Origin: Bimastos eiseni
Taxonomy: Eukaryota > Annelida > Clitellata > Crassiclitellata > Lumbricidae
Length of the DNA: 64,000 bases
Assembly: GCA_959347315.1 (NCBI GenBank)
Contig: OY365809.1
Location: 45,565,447 to 45,629,446 of the forward strand
Reading direction: 5' to 3'
Part shown: positions 49,901 through 61,300 of the stretch, in pieces
How the letters are laid out: the number at the start of each line of letters is the position of its first letter
Position numbering within the stretch: position 1 is the first letter of the stretch
Notes under the pieces: generated by a model
Database searches by the model: none
Seen by the model: the letters and a program-made list of their open reading frames with translations, nothing else
Told to the model about the DNA's origin: nothing
Program-made: the position numbers and the translations under genes

Positions 49901-52882
49901 TTACATGTGATAGAGTAAGGGTTTATTTTCCAAGAACATTTACTTTTTAAGCTTAAAACCTGTATCCGGTACATCAACCATTGCTTTGAATTAAATAAAG
50001 TTTGTTGCCTTTGTTTTTTAGATAACAATGACGTTGTGTAATGCAATAATTGGACCTCTCAGTGGATTGTTTTTGCTCGGTGGTCTTAATAGACATGCCA
50101 ACTGGAAGGTATGTACTCAGTGGTAAGATTGTTTATTCAGAACTGACGTATCTACGACTTAGTGCAAATTAGTAGCCTAATCGTCTCTAACGAATCGATG
50201 TATAATTATACTCTAATTCTATCCTCTAAAAACACATGAAATAAAGACGTACAAGGTCGATCATTGTAACAAAAGCTCATTCACCTGACGGGTGTCCTTA
50301 TTCTGGGATGGCGGACTAGGCGGATATGATAATATAGGTTTCGACTTAATTTTACCACCGTTAGTAGGCCTACTGCATATTTCAACAGTTTACTTATATC
50401 TCTAATTATACTAGCTACGCGTAAGTAAATGACTCCAACGCGTCAAATATCAAATTCATTCATTCATTTCAAAAATGTTATAGCGCCCTTCAAGATCCCT
50501 ACTCAGAGGCGATCAATATTAAGCCATATCACGTTAGTTCAAATCGTCTGTATCAATCAATCGATATTATAAATGGGCAATCGCATTGAAACTATAGATT
50601 CAATCAGTTGTGCGTGTTGCAGGGAGCAATAGTTGGCGGAGTTACAAGTCTCGTCGGAAGCTTCTGGTTGACCATTGGATCTTTTATGTTGAGACGAAGA
50701 CATCCGACTCTTCCTCCTCTCAGCATCGACGGATGTATGAAGCCAAGTAATCTCACCTTTACAGACTATGACGACATCAACTCCAGTTACATCTACCACT
50801 TCGTCGATGAATCTCAGATTAACACTACGATGACGTACTCCCATTCAATGACGAACCAAACAATCGAGGTGACTTCACTATATATGACGGAGTATTGTTG
50901 GAAAGTTGTTCAATTGTTTTCGAGTAGGTCAATTTCTGCATAGCGCTTTCTAAGAGAGAAACTTAGCGACATACTGATAGTGGAATAAATTATTGGCCTA
51001 ATTCATCTATAAAATTACGGCATGCACCGTTTGCCCGATGACGTAACAATTTATTATCAATATTATTTGTTAAGCAATTTTAGGTCAGAATAGAGAGCAA
51101 ACTTTATATACGAAAATATTTAAAAGCCGATTTTGAACGACGCGTTCAACTAATTGCCAATGGATTCTATAATTTTTAGAGTGTTTGTGTGAAGCACTTC
51201 AAGGTCGTGATGTATACATCGTAATTGCTATTATAATCTCAAAACTTCTAAAGCGCCACTCGAAAGTCAAGGAAGGGCACCGTGTCATTCACGAGCGCTG
51301 CTTCAAATATGTCAGAGATGTCTTCCAAAGCATAATTAAATGGAAAGCAATTAACCTTAACATGTTCTGTTTATAGCCGGATCTTCAGGGACTGGAGAGG
51401 TTCTATTCCATTTCGTACATTTGGTACAATTTGCTGTGGATGTCGGTGACAATCGTAATTGGATCCGTGGCATCTTTTCTGCTCAGTGAGAATAATTAAA
51501 CGACGATTATGCTCTAAACGCATTGATCACCTTTTCAGATGAAGGCGCTCAAATTGAGACATAAAAGTTTCTTATAAGCTATTATTGTTTCCGGTACGTC
51601 TTCAGAGTTTTAAGTAGCCGTTATGGTTTTAGGCATATTAAGTTCAACGCTCCAATTTTTCAGGAAGACCATTAATGATTATAGGCACTAGGAAGCAAAA
51701 TAAAGTGTCATTTAGGCGATCAGGGCTTCATATAGGAAAGTAACGTTGAGAAGATGGCAGAGCAGCCCATGGAGAATGTAGCAAATTATAGCCTTCTCAA
51801 TATTACTTGTTACTACACTTCATTAATTATAGGTAGACTAGAATAAGCTAGTCAATAACAGTGGCTTCTAACTAATATAAAGTGGCATTAATATAATTTA
51901 ATAATAAGAAATATATTAATGACTTAACGCCCATGATCTGTTCATCAACGAATCCGGTCCAAAGTTATGCATGACGTAGGCTACATGGCTAGATTTGATC
52001 AATGATTGTGTTTCTGTCTTGATAGGAGACAGATCGATTGAAGAGAAGGTGGACGAGAGTCTTCTGTTAAGTTTTAGACAGATCTTTAGATGGACAGGAG
52101 TGCAACAGTCAGACTCAACTGCGGAAAAGAAATATTCCGATATTAACTACAATGCGGTTGGTAGCCTATTCTCACAAACTTAAACGGAACAACTCTGTGA
52201 ATAGATTTATATATGAGAAATTTTGATAGTAGAAGAGTTCTGCGTAAAGTAAAAACAGCTGCCGCTAGAACTTTGGCAATTGGCACAGTAAGATAGCTTA
52301 GAAATGTGTCGACCATCCTGTACTCGACATTAATGCCAACCGCCAACGAAAATTAGGCCTATCCGTAGAACTTATTTGTAACCATAATTCTGATCTCACA
52401 TTTATAAAGCGCCACTTCCGAAATAAATTCATCCGTGGCACTTCTGACACGAGTCAGTGAAGTGTCCTGTCGAATAGTAAATACTACGTATGCCCTACTT
52501 CAAACGTTTGCGAAGCTGCGAAAGAGACAAATTGAGAAACCTAAGCCTCAGCTCTCGAGAAGGGAGATTCCATCTTGTTAGCCCAACATAGGCAAAGCTT
52601 CTGGACTGCAGCAGTAAGGACACGATTTCATTACAATACCTGGAGTTTTCTTAACAATAACGGTTTGACAGTTCAAAGAAGACGATAGTGTTCAGGTGGC
52701 ATTTATGGGTATTTTAGGCACCGAGGATAAACCGCTGATGATGATTAATTTCACCGAGTTTGATCTTTGGTGCACAGGTCGAAATTGGAACTGAAGTAAA
52801 AAGCAAAAGCGATGACGTAGTTGAAGCGATCTCTGGCCAACAACCAAAGACACGTGGTCTGCATGAAGTCCACATGAAGTGA
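40959..52882 (+). CDS. SLC5-family Na+/solute symporter copy 4 (SMCT/SLC5A8-12-like), complete, 16 exons
   Basis: Exons: 40959-41294, 42333-42401, 42803-42854, 44255-44322, 44748-44828, 45458-45531, 46060-46200, 46773-46908, 47964-48052, 48685-48797, 49536-49606, 50022-50108, 50623-50868, 51377-51485, 52026-52156, 52778-52882. This gives 635 residues. Exons 1-14 match the lengths and phases of copies 2 and 3 exactly, but the protein is the most diverged: MDYLAWPDYLVL start, AVIWTDVFQ kept, Na2-site run S349-S350-I351-S352-S353, and HPTLPPLSIDGC opening a loop with four apparent sequons. The final exon is inferred: a TGCACAG acceptor, right phase, a 34-residue charged tail ending LHEVHMK before TGA. 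It does not resemble the tails of copies 1-3, so that exon is the least certain part. Role as for the other copies; substrate unknown. Confidence 0.87.
43175..43530. other. CRE/CCAAT-rich patch in intron 3 of copy 4
   Basis: Contains a full palindromic TGACGTCA and a GACGTCA within 20 bases (about 43196-43217), an adjacent ATTTGCAT, flanking GCCAAT/ATTGGC motifs, and GATGACGTA near 43478. It could be a fragment of a mobile element with CRE-like ends or an intronic regulatory region. Confidence 0.3.
45122..45300 (+). mobile_element. tRNA-derived SINE in intron 5 of copy 4
   Basis: A-box-like TTGGTTAGAGAGCTC and B-box-like GTGGTTCGAGCAT, followed by GAGACCTTGAGGAGCAAGTC, a body motif shared with the SINE at 28480-28627. 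It follows directly after a minus-oriented LINE tail and a CAAT repeat (45064-45115). Confidence 0.65.
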
Positions 52883-52968
52883 TTGGCAAGGCAAAGAGCC
52901 AGTCTCCGGCATGCGGTGCTGCGGCTGCCTTGAATCGCGCCTGATGGTATGGATCGGTTTGGGCAGTG

Positions 52969-52973
<5 letters not shown>

Positions 52974-53060
<87 letters not shown>
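52974..53060. repeat. (ATT)n microsatellite
   Basis: Almost pure ATT for about 29 units, just downstream of the last exon of copy 4. Further ATT arrays follow at about 53322-53415 and 54264-54390, the latter including an ATC segment. Confidence 0.97.
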
Positions 53061-53061
<1 letters not shown>

Positions 53062-53368
53062 AAATTAATTAAATTTACAACGCCGAGATGTGAATCTAAG
53101 TCGCTAGGAGAAGAAGCACTTAGCAGGAAACCGTTTAGAAAGCTTCTGAAGCAATTTGCCCCGGTTGATCAAATTTATTAGCTAGAATTCCTGAACTAGG
53201 CCTTACGCCTTAAAAGAGTAATTTGATTCCAACACGCGCAATAGGCCTACTAAACACAAGCGGTGTTGTGACAATAGAATGCACAGCGCTAGTTGCATTA
53301 TTCTTCTTTTTATTATTATCATCATTATCATTATTATTGTTATCATCACTATCATTATAATTATTATA

Positions 53369-53403
<35 letters not shown>

Positions 53404-54263
53404 CATTATTATAAAATGATCATGCATCTTCATCTTAATTTTACTGTTATTATAATCATCATCGTAATCGTCGCCATCATCATTATAATTGTCTTGTCAT
53501 TATCATTGTTATCATTATTATTTTTATTTTCTGATTAGTAATATAATGTATCTATTAAGAGCCTATCTATCTAAAGACCAAGAAGCATCGATCGATGGCG
53601 CTGAGCAGTTGTGAGTGAAGTGAATTTCTCCAGTACCTGCACAACCTGTCCGTCTCGGGAAGAAGGATCGAAGGATCCCTACTCTCCAGGTTTCAAGGCG
53701 AACACTATCCATACGACTCTTTCGCCATTGACTGAAACCCTAGCATTTCAACACTGTAAGACACATAACGAACGATAATTTTATTGCAACAAAACCAAAT
53801 CAATTGACTCAATGACTTGTAATATAATAAACAAATAAAATAGGAAATTAATAATCATCGAATAATTGTAAGTTACAATTAATCTATCTCACTCTAGGGC
53901 ACACCTGTAACACTTTCTGGCAGTGGGAGAACATTGAGGTGAGACCGTGTCACATCCTCATTTACAAGTCTCATAGTGACACGGCGCAATATTCTGAGGC
54001 CATTCTGAACGTTTTGTCCTCGTTACTTGCACGGGTCTCGTTGTGATCTTACACTCGCGTTCTTCAGATGATATCATTTGTGTAGAATAAGTCATTTAGA
54101 GATGTCATCAGGTAAGATGTCATTAGCAGAGGATACTCTATGATGTCATTCAGAGACAAGTCATTTCAGAGACAAGTCATTTAGAAATAAAGTCATTTCG
54201 AGAGTAAAAAATTCACCGGTGATATACCATATATCACTTAGACAGCACAAAGAATTTGAAGGG

Positions 54264-54302
<39 letters not shown>

Positions 54303-54415
54303 CATCATCATCATCATCATCACCGTTATTATTATTTTTATTATGTTTATTATTATTATTATTATTAATATTATCATTATCATTATCATTATCATACGTA
54401 TCTACCTACTTAGAT
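53061..54415. other. Gene-free region with microsatellites
   Basis: No gene. Holds ATT/ATC arrays (53322-53415, 53449-53530, 54264-54395) and a 170-bp segment (54066-54240) repeated near 57710-57888. Long Ile/Met-only frames here are artefacts of the repeats. Confidence 0.6.
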
Positions 54416-54905
54416 TTAGTTTGCCCCGTTCCTTTTGGAACATTGGTCAATAAGAGTTCTCCATTTTGTACGATCTTCAGCAGTCTCTTCCGCGTCTTCC
54501 CAATCGATTCCCAACTCCTTCAAATCTTGTTTAAATGTATTTCTCCAAGTTTACGCAGGTCCTATCTATCTATCTATATATATAAATACGGCGCTATATA
54601 AATGCTTAATTACAATACCTGCATTACATTAAATTCTGAAATCCTCTGTCTCTCCATCCTTTCTCTTGTAGGCTAACCATCCTATTGTTGTTTCCCCGGG
54701 CGTTGTGATGGCATCCGCAAGATGTGTCCAGCCAATCTCTTCTTCTTCGTCTGACGATCTCGTCCATCCTTTCCACCTCCGCTAATCTCAGAAACTCCTC
54801 ATTTGTGATATGGCCCATCCATGATATGCTCAGAATAGTTCGAAGACATCCTTGAAAGAAAACATCCAGTTTGTGCGAGATTCTTGCTGTCTCCTTCCAA
54901 GTCTA
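54416..54905 (-). mobile_element. Non-LTR retrotransposon reverse transcriptase C-terminal remnant
   Basis: Minus-strand frames read LDVFFQGCLRTILSISW, GHITNEEFLRLAEVERMDEI, RRRRRDWL, and, after an interruption at about 54554-54624, TWRNTFKQDLKELGIDWEDA with KWRTLI before a stop at 54416. This is the hallmark order of the C-terminus of a widespread LINE group often mis-annotated as craniofacial-development-protein-like. The interruption contains TCTA repeats and a GGCGCTATATAAATG LINE 3' end. Confidence 0.78.
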
Positions 54906-56007
54906 ACTTGCGCATCATTATCAATATCATAACTATTATCATTATTATTATTTTTATTTTCATTACATTATATTTCAAGTGCATTCAGGAAACCCTCCGT
55001 TGTGTCTTGCTTATTTTGTGACTTCTTATTATTACAGGCTCATCATTCATATGAAACAGAAAGACAAATATTAGGTGGAGTGACTTAAGCACGTGAGTTG
55101 CGACCGATCGTTTTATTGAAGTCCCAAATTCTCTATTCTATATAATCTAGTACCTATTGCGAAAGTTTTTTCTACGGTAGTAAACCTTCTAACGACGAGA
55201 CTTTCTAACGACTACTAGTCGACAACTCTTGCTAGATAGGTTTTGGCGCTCAGCAATAAATCTGTTGCTGGTCGGATTAACCGCATCGTATGCATCTACA
55301 GATCATCGCAGGTTGGCAGCAACCATTCGTCCTCCAAATGTAGTTTACCACCACCCACAGGACCTAGTACCCCGCTTGCTAACGCCTGCTCGACATACGA
55401 AGAGTACACAGCAGTGGCGGTGGATCGAGGATTCTATCTCGGGACTCAAGGGACTCAACTGAAAATAGATTCCAGGGACCACCACTACAAAAGAACGACC
55501 ATTTTAAGCATCGTTTTTTATTGTTGTAAGACGAGGAAAGAACACGTGGGTTAATTGATAGAAGAAATACCCACTTGTTGCATAATTAGTAACTGTTGCT
55601 ATTCTGTAGCAATCAACGACTGCTTTGTAATCAGACGTAATAACTTCTAACAACAATGGTGTCTAGCGATGCATACATTACATTCATGGGAGCCTCTGGA
55701 AGAATGTTCGTCTCTATGGAAACCATCTGACATCATAGTCAAATATTACAAATATGACGTAACATGCCTGTATTTGTTTAGTGACGTACAATAATATATC
55801 ATTGATAACAATAATTGTATTATATTTACAGCTTAACGGAATTCCTAGATTACTACGCACTTGGTAACTAGCTAAGTATAGGCCCTTTGATCAGAGCAGA
55901 GGAGAAACGCCCAACGATCAATTACATCAAAGCGTGGGCTTCACGACAATGATTCCCGGACAATTAGTCAACCAACAAATAGTTGAGTTGACGATAAATG
56001 GTTCATG
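54906..56007. other. Intergenic region, no recognised gene
   Basis: Frames at 55229-55554 are open on the + strand in two phases but match nothing I recognise. TTCTAACGAC is repeated at 55188-55215. Not called as coding. Confidence 0.4.
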
Positions 56008-56218
56008 GACAAAAGTTTTTATTCGACCATTGTATTCGCTAAAATAGTAGTTGGATTGATGATGATAATGATGGCTGATTCAATTTCTATTTTAGTAAGC
56101 ATTATTTTCATCTGTAATCTATTCAGGAAGATTTACTCTGACCAGCGCACCTTCTCTTTTACCGAATACAAGTGGGCGAATAAAAACATTTTGCTCGATG
56201 AACCTTTTGTCCGGTAAG
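56008..56218. repeat. Imperfect inverted repeat (foldback), about 40-60-bp arms
   Basis: The left arm with GACAAAAGTTTTTATTCG and TTGTATTCGCTAAAA is mirrored by CTTTTACCGAATACAAG and CGAATAAAAAC leading to CTTTTGTCC at about 56150-56216. The open frame across it (56005-56217) is probably incidental. Confidence 0.6.
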
Positions 56219-57339
56219 TGGAACCACTTGTCGCTGCAGGGCCATTAAAGCGCTAAGCCAGAACTAAAAGCAGGGCACCAACTTATTCAACAAATCGTCG
56301 CGTGAGAATTATCTTGGCGTATTTCCAAAATCGAAAATTCCGAGAAAAACGAGTTTGAAGATTTTGGCGGGAAACCGTCGCGTGAGAATTATCTTGGTGT
56401 AGCCTATATCCAAAATAGACAGTTATAACCATGCAAACTCCATACAACTCTGGTGGTGGTCTGGAGATACGACAGTTAGTTTTTTATGAATATTTTTAAA
56501 ACGACATGTCGTATCTCTTAGTTGTTTAAACTGAAAAAAGAAAACATATTACTCGCTACATAGGCATGTCAACTCTAAACGCATTTTCGGATAAAAGTGG
56601 AAATACGACAAGATAATTATCACACGACGAAATGCAGAGCTTAATTAATTATAGGCCTCAGTATGACCAATGCAGGTCTTTAATTTACATTAATTGCCTC
56701 GCATAAGCGTTGGCAAGATTTCCGAGTTCAATTCAACTTTAGATTAGGTAACCTTTTGGAAACCTCGGTTATTTTCTCTGTGTATCAATTGAAAGAGAAT
56801 TGACTCAACCAACGCACTTTATAAGTTCCTGTTTCATCTGCCTTGTTTTGAGCCGACAAATAGCAAACGAGCAAATCGACAAACAAGATAAACTTGGTGC
56901 AATAAATCCAGTATAACAAACTCTTGTAGAAAATGTCATCAGATACAGCGACTGAAAGATCAGACAAATTTTTAAATATTCCTCAGAAAATATGAAACAA
57001 GTTTACACTCGTACATTGGTCACACTACATAATTAATATAAAAATTTGCATCGAAAGATCAATGTCGCAGATCGTAGTAAGATCACAAGAGGCTCCCGAG
57101 AATATCTACATTTGACATCTTAAATATGCAGTGCTTTATGCGCTAAATGTATCGGAGAATAATAACTGTCTTTTGTCAAATCACTGAATCAAGGCACAGT
57201 AGTAAAATTGAAATCACCGATATGTATCTTTGTTACAATAAAAATATTAACTTAATTACTGCATGTAAGTATAATGTTAACTATCACAATTTAACATGGT
57301 GACCATTAGCAAGGCAACAATGCATGGTGTCATAAATAC
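56219..57339. other. Intergenic region, nothing recognised
   Basis: Contains a direct repeat of about 34 bp (CGTCGCGTGAGAATTATCTT at about 56297 and 56377) but no exon, RNA gene or classified element. Confidence 0.5.
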
Positions 57340-57888
57340 AGGATATCTCATTAACAGAGAATAAGTCGTTTATATGGGACATAATTTACAGAGAATAAGT
57401 CATTTGTACAAGATCTGCCATTTCCAGACAATAAATCATTTATACACACTTTGTCATTTTCAGATAATGAGTAGCCTAATCTGTACAGGATATGTAATTT
57501 ACATAGCATGTACATAAAAGTCATTTATACAAGACAAGTCATTTTCAGAGAATATAATATTTACACAACAGAGCTTTTCATAGGACAGTAGTGAGTCAGT
57601 GAGAACGAATTTTATTTTATTGTCCTGTCATTTATGCAAGATGTCATTTAGCCAACACATGTCCGTTTCCAAGATTAAGACATTTAGACAAGACAAGTCA
57701 CTTACAGATGATATCATTTGTGTAGAATAAGTCATTTAGAGATGTCATCAGGTAAGATGTTATTAGCAGAGGATACTCTATGATGTCATTCAGAGACAAG
57801 TCATTTAAGAGACTTTCAAGGTCATTTGAGAGGAAAAAATTCACTGTATGTATGATATGATATACCATACATCACTTATGATAGACAA
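57340..57888. repeat. Degenerate array of AAGTCATTTA-type units
   Basis: GTCATTT or a one-mismatch variant recurs roughly every 20-40 bases with interleaved CAGAGAATAA and ACAAGA. The final 175 bp (about 57710-57888) are a near duplicate of 54066-54240 some 3.6 kb away. Confidence 0.75.
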
Positions 57889-57925
57889 GCTAAGTGACTT
57901 TTACTCATGTTTTGAACTCATTCAT

Positions 57926-58142
57926 GTACAATGACGGAAGGATGGATAGAAAATGGATAGATGGAAGGATGGATAACAGAATAGAAGAATGGACGGATGG
58001 CAGATGGATAGATGGAAGGATGCATAACAGAATGTAAGGGTGAATGTTGGATGAATGACAAGATGGATAAAAGAGAAGATGTAAGGATGGATAGTAGAAT
58101 TAAAGGATTGAAGGATGGCATACGACAAATGCAAGGATGGTA
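57926..58142. repeat. GGAT/GATG-rich degenerate array
   Basis: Recurring GGATGGATA, GATGGAAGG and ATAACAGAAT units. It lies just beyond the stop codon of the minus-strand formin gene, possibly in its 3' UTR. The long minus-strand frame over it is a repeat artefact. Confidence 0.9.
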
Positions 58143-58392
58143 AATTTACTAGGACAACCAAAACAATAGAGTACAATTGAACACAATAATAAAAAACAAA
58201 ACCGGTTGACAATTCCTCGCTAAGCTTCACCGGCAAGATTCTAGATATGTCTTTATAAAAAGATACATATGAAAAAGAAAAGTTCATCAAATATCTTATA
58301 AAAACATTGGCACATAAATTCAACAGGAAACTCAGAAAACAGGTGCAGGAATAATGGTTATGGACAAAATCGCAACAAAAAACAAACATGGT

Positions 58393-61300
58393 CTAAATGA
58401 AATTGTTTCCCGGGACATTTCCATTGAGTTTCTGTACGCCAACATTCAGCTTCTTGTTGCTTCTTCTGACCGCATCCGCTCGTCGGTATGGCTCGTTCTT
58501 TAATCCTATAAAACAAGAACGGGAAGCGCATTAAAAGACTATTGCTGTTTTTTAACTTGGGGTTCTACAGAATATTCCTCTGGAATATTTAAGATATTTG
58601 GGATTTTACTTATCTCAGTTGGGTAGGTCTAACTGATGTCGAACTCTGTGGTAAAAGTTTTCAGAAAGGATAAATCCTCTGCAGACGAAAATTTGGCTGT
58701 TATAAACACAAAATTTTTATTTCTACAGCCGAACCCATATAAAATTTAACGGGAAAAGACCTCTGCACATGTGCAACCCTTGGCACATGCAGACTACTGT
58801 CAAAAACATCCTAAAATGTTTAATATGTGTTGTGAGGGTCGGCTAGGATCAGGTTCGGCGTCGTGAGGGTTGTTTAAGGTTAGTTTTAAGGTTTGTGTTG
58901 TTTTTAGACATTTTTCGGAGAACTTTTGGCCGCAGAAATATTTTTTTCATGTGTCCAGGGCCAAATTTTCGGCTGCAGAAGCTCCACGCTTTCTGAAAAG
59001 TGATCGTGTTGAAGCTGTGGACGTCATAATTTTTATTCTATATTAATTCTTTATATTTTTTCGTTCAATATTTTTATATCGTATATTTTTATTTTATATT
59101 TTTGCCCAATGGACTACAGAATGCTCTGGGCCAAAAAATTAATTAATGAAGAAAACGATATTTGTGATAACAATAATTCCTCATTTATAAAGAATCACCA
59201 ACAAATAACCAATATTCAACAACAATACTATCATTATGATGATGGTAATGGTAATGATGACGATGACGATAAGGTCAACAACTATTCTTGGTGTGCAATT
59301 CTTTTGGTAGCTTACCAAGTAGCAGGTCCTCCATGGCTCCATGGTATGGCTCCTTCAATAGTCCTCTGTCCTTGTCCTGTTCTTGCCGCTGCTGAAGCTC
59401 TGCAGCAATGCTCTGCAAAGAAGCACAGAAACCAAGTTCAAAACATTTTCATCCGATTAGGACAATTTGCTACAACAGAAGATAGCTGGGACCTCTCTCA
59501 ACCTCAACAGCACCTATATGAACTTCTATACCGTCATTGGGTAATGCACAAGGCGTAGGACCCTCGTTTTCCAATACTCACCATTCTGTAGTCATTGGAC
59601 ATGTCAAATCCGAAAGTGAGGAATCCATTTGAAAGACAAGTAGACAATACACAGTTAATGTCAGTTATACATACACAAAAATGATCATAGCCATTGCTAA
59701 ATACATATATATTTACATAGATACATACATACACACATATACCCATACATATTACGAGGCTGGTGAGGGGGTGGGCATCTTGTGATTATCGCTGATTAGA
59801 AGAAGGCTGTACATTTGTTCCCTGTATCTTTGTTTACGAATTCCCTTAGTTAGGCATTCTTTTGATAAAGGCATTTGTTAGGTTCATGGAAGGATATACC
59901 ATTTTGCAAGCTGTTACTCTTCTATTCGATTTTAATATGGGTTGGCTTAAATCTGCCTTCCTAAATTGCTTCAACTTCCAGGTGGCCCTAACTAGCAGGA
60001 TCATTTGATCCCTAATTGGGTCTCCTGGACGATGTAACTGTGCTATTTTTCTCAACAGTGCATTTTTGTTCATTGCCTTTTGATTGTTTGATTGATATTA
60101 TTAAGAAATACATGCACACACGCTTTTTGTACTTGCAGCGCCTCAGATTAGGTTGCACTGGGAGGGGCACTACAGAAATCTGTAAATACAATACAATACA
60201 AATAAACACACATTTAAAAATCAGACAATGAGCAGGCACTTAACACACCCCACGTATTCTTTCCCTCTTCTTGTCTCGTATCGTATCCTGGATGAGCGTA
60301 TGCGATTCCTCCTGTCTGCTTGCCAAGTCCAGATCCAACTCCGCCTGCTACAAATCAAATGAAAACAGAAATCATGAATAAATAATCAGATGCATGAATA
60401 AATAAACAGATTCATGAATAAATAATCAGATGCATGAATAAATAAACAGATTCATGAATAAATAATGAGATGCAGGATTAAATAGTCAGATGCACGAATA
60501 AGCAGGGCTGTTAAAAAAGTACCGCAATAGCAATACCAATACTTTCTAAAAAAATTAAAAGTATTGCGATACCAATACCAATACTTTTACGAATACTTTT
60601 CAATATGCTTGCTTAATTCGATCTTCACATACATTATAATTCATGCATCAATAATTTTAGAAAATTTCCCAAGTAATCACTTGGGCAGCACAAGGAATCT
60701 AGTCAAATTTCCATGAACACGCTTTTCTCTTAAACACAGATGTCGCTACAATCTAAATTTTTCTTCTTTTTGAAAATATGGTGTCTTGAACCTATAACGG
60801 AGTTTTTTTAATTTTGCTGACATAGGTCTACCTGCTAGTCATTGGTAAATTTGGCTTCATGACTAAAGGTTGATTACTAAAGCTTGTTATTTTGAAAGGA
60901 TCCAAAATTTCTGGCTCTTGAATATCGCCCAGAAACTGTTGACACGTTGACTTTCCTGTCCTGTGCATATTGGTCCTTGGGCCAATCACAATGTCTTTGA
61001 AGTAGCCTTTGGGCAAGCTGTTTGAACACAATGCTCTGATATCGCACTTGCAATCTTCGTTTCATCAGTCCTATTCATTTTCAAGATCAATTAAATTCGC
61101 AAGCAATCTAAATTAAATAGGCAAGCCACTTCTACCAGTGAAAGCAAAAGGACATAGGCCTACATCAGTCATTTCACTATTTAGGCCTATAAAATATTCC
61201 ATCTATTCGCACCAAGGTTTATATGGCCGAAAGAGGCTTATATTTAGGCCTAAACTTATCGAAGCGCAATGATTGACTTCGCATATTTCTTGAGAAACCA

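Noticed and set aside
55229..55554. Overlapping + strand frames of 77 and 103 residues
   Set aside because: Two phases open at once, no recognisable domain and no homologous copy in the window.
57918..58389. Long minus-strand frames after the formin stop codon
   Set aside because: Driven by the GGAT repeat (His/Pro/Ser-rich) and downstream of the stop; probably 3' UTR.
59109..59558. 149-residue + strand frame
   Set aside because: Antisense shadow of the formin exon at 59316-59412, which has phase-correct splice sites and family motifs on the minus strand.
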